Part shown: piece after piece, positions 7,023 through 14,041 of the stretch
Layout: every line of letters starts with the position of its first letter
How positions within the stretch are numbered: the first letter of the stretch is position 1
DNA from: CAWATG01 sp963785035
Lineage (GTDB): Bacteria; Actinomycetota; Acidimicrobiia; IMCC26256; CAWATG01
NCBI GenBank assembly: GCA_963785035.1
Contig: CAWATG010000010.1
Coordinates: 1-21,391 of the forward strand
Length of the DNA stretch: 21,391 nucleotides
Reading direction: 5' to 3'
Notes under the pieces: generated by a model
What the model was told of the DNA's origin: nothing
The model's database searches: none
Seen by the model: only the letters and a program-made list of their open reading frames with translations
Program-made: the position numbers and the translations under genes

Positions 7023-7411
7023 TCAGCCGACCATGCGCGTGCGACCATGTGATCCATGACGGCGCCATGTTCGCGCTGTGGGCTGAAGAGGACGATCTCG
7101 GTGTCACGTACCGCGTGGACACTGTGCCCGGGTGGCCAATAGAAGAGGTCATCACCGACACACCTCTCCTCGGTGTCATCCGTGTAGGTGATGTGGACCT
7201 CACCTGAGATCACGAATCCCCAGTGGGGAGCTTGGCAGGCGTCGTCTTGGAGCCCTTCGAGGAGCGGCGCTATGTCCGTGCCTGCCCCAAGCGAGAAGTA
7301 CTCTCCGCCGATAGCTGCCAAGCCCGAGGCATCGCCGAAGTCGGTGATCTGGCGTGCCTTGGCACCCGGTACGTCAATCCGTGCAGGGATGTCGTTCTTC
7401 GTGATTCGCAT
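7023..7411 (-). CDS. Single-domain cupin protein, about 130 aa
   Basis: The start is ATG 7411 (CGGGGAG just upstream), MRITKNDIPARIDVPGAKAR. A single cupin barrel follows: APHWGFVISGEVHITYTD is motif 1 with its His, and DDLFYWPPGHSVHAVRDTEI leads into motif 2, then VLFSPQREH. These small cupins are often metal- or ligand-binding proteins of unknown role. In the raw frame the ORF reads straight into the TIGR03086 gene. However, tandem stops TGA-TAG (7025-7020) occur in another frame right after the end of the cupin homology (VMDHMVARA), so one base change near 7030-7035 has probably abolished the stop. It is divergent from an HxlR regulator 136 bp away, which probably controls it and the genes behind it. 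Confidence 0.78.
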
Positions 7412-7435
7412 TGCTCCCCGATTCAAAAGGTCGGT

Positions 7436-7502
7436 CGACAGGCTTGCGAGCCATGTCGATGGAAACGGTCCTCCATAGCCAAGACCATTCCGACAGGCCC
7501 GC
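7436..7502. promoter_or_regulatory. Divergent control region with a repeated CGACAGGC element
   Basis: The 136-bp gap between the cupin and HxlR starts contains CGACAGGCTTGC (7436-7447) and CGACAGGCCCGC (7491-7502), a 10-of-12 direct repeat spaced 55 bp apart. HxlR-type regulators commonly bind the intergenic region next to their own gene, so these are candidate operator half-sites. I see no clear -35/-10 pair, and no binding motif for this protein is known to me. Confidence 0.3.
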
Positions 7503-7547
7503 CCAGTCCCAATACTGAACTCCCAGGAGATCTGCGAGAATCGCGGC

Positions 7548-8213
7548 ATGAAACCGTACGGCCAGTACTGCCCTGTCTCACGTTCAGCCGAGATCCTCGG
7601 TGACCGCTGGACGATCCAGATCATTCGCGATCTCTTGACCGGGACCACGCGTTTCAATGAATTGATCCGCGGCAACCCTGGTCTTTCGCGTGCGCTCCTG
7701 ACACGCCGGCTCCGCCAACTCCGAGTCGCCGGCCTCGTCGATCACGACGACACCGGTTGTTACCTGCTCACTGATGCCGGCCGTGATTTCGAGCCAATCA
7801 TCTTTGGACTCGCGACCTGGGGAGCACGATGGGCGTTCGGCCAACCGGATCCGACCGAGCTCGACCCCGACCTGCTCCTCTGGTGGTTGCATCGCCAGAT
7901 GGACGTGACTGGCCTCCCGAGGCCCCGGTTCACCATCCAGGTGCGGTTCAGCGATCATCGAAAGAGATACTGGATCGTGGCCGAACGTGGCGCGTCGCTG
8001 TGCTTGGCGGATCCAGGCTTCGAGGTTGACGTAACGCTGTTCACCGACCTCGTCACGCTGTACAGGACCTACCTCGGTCACGAGCCCCTCCTCGACGCTC
8101 ATCACAGAGGCGCAGTCAGCCTGTCCGGCTCGCCAACCGCCGTGCGCGCGTTCCACCAAGCGTTCAGGCCGTCGCCAGTCGCGTCGATCGTCGCTGCCGA
8201 GGCCGCAGACTGA
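7548..8213 (+). CDS. HxlR-family winged-helix transcriptional regulator, 221 aa
   Basis: The frame is intact from ATG 7548 to TGA at 8213. The first ~95 residues are a clear HxlR/MarR-like winged helix: YCPVSRSAEILGDRWTIQII, RDLLTGTTRFNELIRGNPGL, LTRRLRQLRVAGLVDH and the wing YLLTDAGRDFEPII. Cys8 at the start is the position used for redox or electrophile sensing in some family members. The C-terminal ~110 residues (DLLLWWLHRQMDV, SLCLADPGFEVDVTLFTDLV) resemble the SCP2-like effector domain seen behind HxlR domains in actinobacteria. It is transcribed divergently from the cupin/TIGR03086 pair, which are its likely targets. It converges on the peptide-transporter ATPase gene, 53 bp away. The ribosome site is weak (GAGAA). 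Confidence 0.9.
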   Translation: MKPYGQYCPVSRSAEILGDRWTIQIIRDLLTGTTRFNELIRGNPGLSRALLTRRLRQLRVAGLVDHDDTGCYLLTDAGRDFEPIIFGLATWGARWAFGQPDPTELDPDLLLWWLHRQMDVTGLPRPRFTIQVRFSDHRKRYWIVAERGASLCLADPGFEVDVTLFTDLVTLYRTYLGHEPLLDAHHRGAVSLSGSPTAVRAFHQAFRPSPVASIVAAEAAD

Positions 8214-8266
8214 GCTTCAACCCGAGCGGGGAGAGGGTTGCTCCCATGCGCGTGATCCGTTTCTCT

Positions 8267-10417
8267 TCAGAGCCGGCTCGCGGTGTCGCGTTCACCGCGG
8301 AAATGGCATGCCACCGCGTGGCCTTGCCCATCATCCGATAGCACCGGCTCAACTTCTGTACACAGGTCCGTTGCTTTCCAACACCGCGCCCGAAACACGC
8401 AACCGCGCTGCGCGTCCGACGAACTCGTCTGATCACCTTTGAGCACGATACGGGCCAGCGACCGCTCACGCTCGGCCCGGGGATCAGGAATCGGTACCGC
8501 AGAGAGCAGTGCCTGGGTGTAGGGATGGCCTGCATGGCTGAAGACGGCGTCATTCGGTCCGATCTCGACGATTCGACCGCCGTACATCACCGCAACCGTG
8601 TCGGCAGAATGGCGGATCACTGCCAGATCATGCGCAATCAGGACGTATGCGAGTCCGAGCCGATCTTGGAGATCATCAAGGAGGTTCAGCACGCCCGCCT
8701 GGACGGATACATCAAGCGCGGAAACGGGTTCGTCGAGCACCAGTACGTCTGGTTCCAAGGCCAAGGCCCGGGCCAAACTGACCCTTTGCCGCTGACCACC
8801 CGATAGCGCCGATGGCATCCGTGGCCCGTCGGACGGATCGAGGTCGACAAGGGTCATCAATTGCCTCGCGTGCTCCCGCGCTCCTGCGCCACGACCATGG
8901 ATGTGCAGCGGTTCGGCGATGCTCGCCTCGATCGTCATTCGTGGATCCAGCGAGGAGTACGGATCTTGGAACATGATTTGCAGCCTTGACCGCAGCTGAC
9001 GAAGCTCTGCACCGGTCTTGGTCAGGACTTCCTCACCCCGATACCGGACAGACCCCGAAGACGCGGCCATCAGGTTCACGATGATGCGCGCTGTCGTCGA
9101 CTTCCCGCAGCCCGACTCGCCCACCAAAGCAAATGTCTCGCCTTCGTTCACGATGAACGATATGCCCCCAACGGCGCGCACCACGCCACTGTTGCGACGC
9201 AACAAGCGCGATCGAACTGGGAAGTCTTTGACAAGATCTCGCACCTCGAGCACCGGAGACCGCTCGTTTGCCAACGCCCGCACGGCAGCTGCAGCACCTG
9301 AGGTCCTGACTTCGCCGCGGAGCAGAGCATCGTGATCGAGTTCCTGCGCACGATGACACGCAACCCAATGACGCCCGCCGAAATCACCATCGCCTCGAAG
9401 ACCGCCGTCCTCGACACTTCGCAGGTCGGGAACAACGCTCACACAACGACCGTCAACCTCGCCGGCATGACACCGCGGATGGAACGCGCAACCGGCGGGC
9501 GCATCGCTCAGCGACGCGGGACGTCCAGCAATCCGGTGGAGACGACTCCCACTGGCGACACGGCGGTCCAGACGCGGTCGAGATTCGAGCAACCCGAGCG
9601 TGTACGGGTGCCGTGATGTGTAGAACAGCTCATCGACCGTGCCTTGTTCGACCTGACGGCCCGCGTACATGACGACCATTCGATCCGCCATACCGGCAAC
9701 AACACCAAGATCATGCGTCACGAGCAGAATTGCCGAACTGGTGCGGTCGCGAACGCGCTCCAGCGTATCGAGAACCTGCGCCTGCACGGTCGCGTCCAAC
9801 GCCGTCGTCGGTTCATCCGCTATCAAGAGATCCGGCTCATTCGCGATCGCCATAGCGATCACTGCTCGCTGACGCATTCCGCCGGAATACTCATGGGGAT
9901 ACTGATCGACACGTGAGGATGCATCATCAAGACCGACGAGCATCAACAGGTCGATAGCGTACTCCCGGGCGCGTCGCCGCGTCACGTCTTGATGAACCAT
10001 GATGGCCTCCACAACCTGGGCACCGACCGTCATCATCGGATTCAATGCCGCAAGCGCATCCTGAAACACCATTGCGATCTTCCGCCCACGTATCAATCGC
10101 AGAACATCCCGCGGGGCCGACAACAGTTCCTGTCCGTCGAAGAGCACCGACCCGGTTGCCCTCGCCGATTTCGGAAGGAGTCCGAGCATCGCAAGGGCGA
10201 GCGATGTCTTGCCGGATCCTGATTCCCCGACCACGGCAACGGTTTCACCCCGCTGGATGTCGAACGACACGCTCTCGATCGCGCGGGACGTTCCGTGTGG
10301 CGTCGAGTAATCAACCTGCAGATCCCGAACCGCCAGAAGTGGCTCTGCGATCAGCCGCTCTCGTACCAGCGAATCTGCGGCCTCATGTTCTCTGGCATCC
10401 ATGCCGTCGCTTGTCAA
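8267..10417 (-). CDS. Fused DppD-DppF-type ATPase of a peptide ABC importer, 716 aa
   Basis: Two complete ABC ATPase units lie in one chain. Unit 1 has Walker A GESGSGKTS (about residue 65), signature YSGGMRQR and Walker B DLLIADEPTTALD. Unit 2 has GESGCGKSTTAR (about residue 435), LSGGQRQRVSLARAL and DVLVLDEPVSALDVS. Each is followed by an oligopeptide-transporter C-terminal Cys cluster (CAFHPRC...C...ACH; CVFRARCW...C...ACH), known in the DppD/OppF group. It energises uptake through the adjacent DppB/DppC permeases. Fusion of the two ATPases is known, for example in GsiA-type systems. The start is TTG 10417, overlapping the dppC stop (TTGA), or ATG 10402 five codons later. No frame break is visible. 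Substrate (peptide versus nickel or glutathione) cannot be told from the sequence. Confidence 0.93.
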   Translation of the reverse strand: MTSDGMDAREHEAADSLVRERLIAEPLLAVRDLQVDYSTPHGTSRAIESVSFDIQRGETVAVVGESGSGKTSLALAMLGLLPKSARATGSVLFDGQELLSAPRDVLRLIRGRKIAMVFQDALAALNPMMTVGAQVVEAIMVHQDVTRRRAREYAIDLLMLVGLDDASSRVDQYPHEYSGGMRQRAVIAMAIANEPDLLIADEPTTALDATVQAQVLDTLERVRDRTSSAILLVTHDLGVVAGMADRMVVMYAGRQVEQGTVDELFYTSRHPYTLGLLESRPRLDRRVASGSRLHRIAGRPASLSDAPAGCAFHPRCHAGEVDGRCVSVVPDLRSVEDGGLRGDGDFGGRHWVACHRAQELDHDALLRGEVRTSGAAAAVRALANERSPVLEVRDLVKDFPVRSRLLRRNSGVVRAVGGISFIVNEGETFALVGESGCGKSTTARIIVNLMAASSGSVRYRGEEVLTKTGAELRQLRSRLQIMFQDPYSSLDPRMTIEASIAEPLHIHGRGAGAREHARQLMTLVDLDPSDGPRMPSALSGGQRQRVSLARALALEPDVLVLDEPVSALDVSVQAGVLNLLDDLQDRLGLAYVLIAHDLAVIRHSADTVAVMYGGRIVEIGPNDAVFSHAGHPYTQALLSAVPIPDPRAERERSLARIVLKGDQTSSSDAQRGCVFRARCWKATDLCTEVEPVLSDDGQGHAVACHFRGERDTASRL

Positions 10418-11289
10418 CGGGCGTCCGGTCCCAGGACGGTCCGAATTCCCTCACCCACGAAATTGGTCGCCAGAACCGTGAGAAGAATTGCGAGTCCTGG
10501 GAACGCCATGACATACCACTGCTCGGGGTTCGCCGCGGTTGGCTTCGCGTCCGAGATCATCGTGCCCCACGAAGTAGCCGGGATCTTGAGACCGAAACCC
10601 AGGAACGCCAAAGATGCCTCGGTGATGATCGCCCCTGCGATCGCAAGGGTCGAACTCACCAGGATCGCTCCCAGGCAGTTCGGTATCAGGTGTCGCACAA
10701 TGATGCGTCCTGACCTCGCACCAGCAGCCCTCGCAGCTTGCACGAACTCCTGGTCCGCGAGCCCGACGACATGCGCTCGCACGACCCGCGCAATCGGCAT
10801 CCAGAAGACCGCGACGAGCACGACGATCACCGATAACCGTGTCGGGCTTCGGTCGGCCCCATTGAGATAGCGCAGACCCAGCGCAAGCAGGACGAGCTGC
10901 GGAATGACGAGGAACAGGTCGGTCACACGCATCAGCACGCCGTCGGCGAGCCCACGAAACCAGCCTGCGAGGGCACCGACCGCAGTTCCGAGCAAGGTGG
11001 AGCACACGCCGACTGCGATACCGATCTGAAGCGAAATGGCTCCGCCGTGAAGGATCCGCGAGAAGATGTCCCTTCCGAGCAGGTCCGTGCCCATCCAGTG
11101 TTCGCGGCTTGGCGCCGACGGCGAGAGCGTGTCATTCGACCAATCGACGGCGAAAGGCGCAATCCAACCTGCCGCAATACAAGCGACGATCATGACGAGC
11201 AGCAGCACGGCCGAGACCAATGCAACGCGTTGGCGGACAAGGCGGCTCCACAATCCGCGACGGAGCTGAACAGGTCGGTCTCCGCTCAC
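10414..11289 (-). CDS. Peptide ABC transporter permease, DppC type
   Basis: GTG 11289 overlaps the upstream permease stop as GTGA, so translation is coupled; an open extension to 11379 lies inside the upstream gene and is rejected. The protein has an N-terminal helix (VALVSAVLLLVMIVACIAAGW), the MGTDLLGRDIFSRILHG segment typical of DppC/OppC, and five further helices. The EAA loop at ARAAGARSGRIIVRHLIPNC contacts the ATPase. The ending (FVGEGIRTVLGPDAR) is the normal family C-terminus. It pairs with DppB to form the transmembrane channel. Length (291 aa) is usual. No oddities were seen. Confidence 0.93.
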   Translation of the reverse strand: MSGDRPVQLRRGLWSRLVRQRVALVSAVLLLVMIVACIAAGWIAPFAVDWSNDTLSPSAPSREHWMGTDLLGRDIFSRILHGGAISLQIGIAVGVCSTLLGTAVGALAGWFRGLADGVLMRVTDLFLVIPQLVLLALGLRYLNGADRSPTRLSVIVVLVAVFWMPIARVVRAHVVGLADQEFVQAARAAGARSGRIIVRHLIPNCLGAILVSSTLAIAGAIITEASLAFLGFGLKIPATSWGTMISDAKPTAANPEQWYVMAFPGLAILLTVLATNFVGEGIRTVLGPDAR

Positions 11290-12248
11290 CTGACGTGCAC
11301 CCGTGGGTCCAACATGCCGTGCGCGATATCGGCGAGGAGATTGGCGCCGACAATGAACAGTGCGGTCACAGCAACCCACGACGACAGGAATGTGGCATCG
11401 CCAGCAGTGAACCTATCGATGAACAACTTCCCCATGCCATCGATCGCGAACAGATATTCCGTGATGACCAGACCGCCGAAGAGCACGCCGATGTCAAGCG
11501 CAACGACCGTCACCAGGGGCACCAACGCATTACGGAACGCGTGGCGAAGCACCACGGTGCGTTCCGGCAATCCCTTCGCCCGAGCCGTACGGATGTAGTC
11601 GGCCCCGAGCGCGTCGATCATCGAGGCACGCAGATAACGGCTCCATGACGCAATGATCTGAACGGTAAGGGTCAACGCTGGAAGCGCTAGGTGACGAAGA
11701 TAGTCAAGGTCGAAGCCAGACGTGTCACCCGAATGCAGCCCGACGGTGTAGAAGGGTGTGAATCCGAACCAATCCTCGAATCCGACGCCGACGAATGCAA
11801 TCGCCAACAGCGCGAACCAGAACGGTGGCATCGCCAGACCAACGTACGCCAATCCCGTCAAGATATGGTCGAGCGCGCTCGACTGTTTGATGGCCGAGAC
11901 AACGCCGACGGCCATCGCGACAATCCCTGCCAATAACACGCCGGCGATGATCAGCTGCGTCGTGATCCACAGTGACTTCAAGAGACGTGGTCGTACGCTG
12001 TCCCCCGCAACGTCGCCTTTCCCCCAGTCACCCTGCACGAAGTCACCGAGCCACCGTCCATATTGGGCAACGAGCGGTTCATCCAGATGCAGGCGCTCGT
12101 GTTCGCGGACATAGGCCTGGGGATCGCGACTCGCGCGGAGTCGCGCCGAAGGATCGAACGTGACGCGGACGCCAATGAACAACACCAACGTTGCGACGAC
12201 CACGAGTGGAATCGCAGCCAAGACCCGGCGAATGACGTAGCTCAGCAC
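11286..12248 (-). CDS. Peptide ABC transporter permease, DppB type
   Basis: The start is GTG 12248 (MLSYVIRRVLAAIPLVVVAT), a standard DppB N-terminus with one helix. Next come the periplasmic HLDEPLVAQYGRWLGDFVQG motif with DWGKGDV, then five helices. The EAA motif IRTARAKGLPERTVVLRHAF precedes FRNALVPLVTVVAL, and the ending is DIAHGMLDPRVHVR. Length is 320 aa, usual for the family, with no frame break. It begins 64 bp after the binding-protein stop; that gap (12249-12312) has no clear terminator, so the operon probably continues through. The ribosome site is poor (CAGGGCAC). Confidence 0.93.
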   Translation of the reverse strand: MLSYVIRRVLAAIPLVVVATLVLFIGVRVTFDPSARLRASRDPQAYVREHERLHLDEPLVAQYGRWLGDFVQGDWGKGDVAGDSVRPRLLKSLWITTQLIIAGVLLAGIVAMAVGVVSAIKQSSALDHILTGLAYVGLAMPPFWFALLAIAFVGVGFEDWFGFTPFYTVGLHSGDTSGFDLDYLRHLALPALTLTVQIIASWSRYLRASMIDALGADYIRTARAKGLPERTVVLRHAFRNALVPLVTVVALDIGVLFGGLVITEYLFAIDGMGKLFIDRFTAGDATFLSSWVAVTALFIVGANLLADIAHGMLDPRVHVR

Positions 12249-12312
12249 GCCGCGTGCCCTGCAACACTGCCCCGGGTGTGCGGCCCAAGCGCTGCTCCCG
12301 CCACAGATGTCC

Positions 12313-14028
12313 TTAGTTACCCGAAAGTTTCCACGCGTGCATATTCCAGAACGGACCGAGAATCGGGTTGTTATCGATCGGCCCGGTGAGTGTCTTGTTC
12401 CAGAGCAAAATGTTCGGCAATGGATCCAATGGAAGGATTGTTGCGGCCTTGGCCATCAGCAGATCCGCCTCGCGTGAGGCCGCGATCCGCGCCGGTTCTG
12501 CGAGGCTCGCGTCCACGGCCTGCAACTGCGTATCGAGCCCCGCCACATTGGTACGCGTGAAGTTCTGACCCGCGTGATCGTTCGCTGCCGATGGAATGTT
12601 CTCCGCGCACAGCACTGCACACAACCCAGGTTCTGGTGCGGTTGCCGTCTGCCCATAGAGCCCAACCGCGTAGTCGCCATCGGGAAGCATCTGCCCGAAG
12701 AGATCACCAGGCTTGGCCAACTCAATGTTCACCAAAAACCCGGCCCCTTTGAGTTGTGTCGCCAGGATCCCGACGGTCAACTCGCGAAGGCTGTTGCCCT
12801 TGGTCGTCGTGAGGGTGATTTCCGCGGTTCGCGAGCCCTTACGCCAGTACTTTCCCGAGCGCTTGTATCCAGCACTCTTCATAAGCTGGTCGACCTTCTT
12901 CAGGTCTTTCGTGTAGACCTCATAACCGCTCGTGTCCGAATAGCTCGAAAGAATTGGCGGGTTGATGGAGTTCGATGGCTCCTTCACCCCCAGCGCGCCG
13001 AACAGCCGAGAAACGACGGCCTTGCGGTCAATGGCAAATGCGAAAGCCTGGCGTACCCGTTCGTCGTCGAACGGCGGCTTGGCATTGTTGATCCACAATG
13101 CCTCGATCGAGCCGGTGTCGGCACTGAAACGCGCCTTTCCTCCCGCTGGAAGGCGACCGCGTTTGATTGCGTCGACGACATCGGGTTGCGGCTGCGGGAA
13201 GATCATCGAGATTTCGCCACGCTTATATGCCAGAAACTGTGCGGACGTGTCGGGAATGAATTTGAACACGATCTTGGCGATCGATGATTTCGGGCCCCAC
13301 CAGCGGTCGTTGGGAACGAGTGTGATGGTCTCGCCCTTCTTCCACGACTTGATCTTCCATGGGCCACCCGAAAAGCGGTAGCCGTCCTTCATCGCAGCAG
13401 CGCGATCCTTGCCGGCGAGGAGATGCGCAGGGAGAATCCCATACCCACCGGAGAACAGCTGACGCCACGCGGAGTAGTTTCGTGCGAACGACACCACAGC
13501 AACCGCTGGATTCGAATCGTCAACGCTCTCAATGTCCTTGTACCCGGTCTGGTCGTAGATGTCGTCGCCGGTCACGATCTGTTCCCAGGTGTATTTGAAG
13601 TCCGACGACGTGATCGGCGATCCATCACTCCATACGGCTTTGGGATTGATTGGATACGTCACGATCTGCTTTGGATCGGTGACGAGCACGGGGGCACCAC
13701 TCAGCATGCTGTTCGGCTTCCATCCCCACCCGGTCGCGGTCTTGACCGGATCCATCGCGCGGGGAATGGTTGTCACGTTCATCATGTAGAAGCCCCAGAG
13801 CGATCCGGAACAGCTCGCGATCCAGTCGGCACAGTCCGGTTCCTGCTCCGCTCCGATCACGAGTGCTTTGCTGCGGCTTACCGCAGCGTCTGCCTGCTCA
13901 GCATCCGCGAACACCCCGACCGCGGCGGCAAACATCAGTGCGGCCAGCGCCGCTGCAAGGATGTTCCTTGGAACGGCCGAGCGGCGAACGGTTCTCCACA
14001 CGGCAGGCGGACCATTGTTCGCCTTCAT
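12313..14028 (-). CDS. Secreted peptide-binding protein of the ABC importer (SBP_bac_5), 571 aa
   Basis: ATG 14028 (MKANNGPPAVW) lies 13 nt after the glutaminase stop; an extension to 14073 overlaps that gene and is less likely. The signal peptide has a basic RTVRRSAVPRN region, a hydrophobic core (AAALAALMFAAAVGVFA) and a probable cleavage near ADAA. Family features include the VWSDGSPITSSDFKYTWE motif, FSGGPWKIKSWKKGE, NDRWWG and VRQAFAFAIDRKAVV. It captures peptides or similar solutes outside the membrane for DppBC-DF. There is no lipobox Cys after the hydrophobic core, unusual for a Gram-positive solute-binding protein, which is normally a lipoprotein. The mature N-terminal region has a Cys pair (DCADWIASCSG). 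The frame is clean. Confidence 0.93.
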   Translation of the reverse strand: MKANNGPPAVWRTVRRSAVPRNILAAALAALMFAAAVGVFADAEQADAAVSRSKALVIGAEQEPDCADWIASCSGSLWGFYMMNVTTIPRAMDPVKTATGWGWKPNSMLSGAPVLVTDPKQIVTYPINPKAVWSDGSPITSSDFKYTWEQIVTGDDIYDQTGYKDIESVDDSNPAVAVVSFARNYSAWRQLFSGGYGILPAHLLAGKDRAAAMKDGYRFSGGPWKIKSWKKGETITLVPNDRWWGPKSSIAKIVFKFIPDTSAQFLAYKRGEISMIFPQPQPDVVDAIKRGRLPAGGKARFSADTGSIEALWINNAKPPFDDERVRQAFAFAIDRKAVVSRLFGALGVKEPSNSINPPILSSYSDTSGYEVYTKDLKKVDQLMKSAGYKRSGKYWRKGSRTAEITLTTTKGNSLRELTVGILATQLKGAGFLVNIELAKPGDLFGQMLPDGDYAVGLYGQTATAPEPGLCAVLCAENIPSAANDHAGQNFTRTNVAGLDTQLQAVDASLAEPARIAASREADLLMAKAATILPLDPLPNILLWNKTLTGPIDNNPILGPFWNMHAWKLSGN

Positions 14029-14041
14029 TTGCTGCCCGGTC

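Noticed and set aside
8218..8240. Possible terminator CAACCC...GGGTTG between the HxlR gene and the transporter ATPase
   Set aside because: Only a 6-bp stem with an 11-nt loop and no U-tract; too weak to call, though the position between convergent stops is right.
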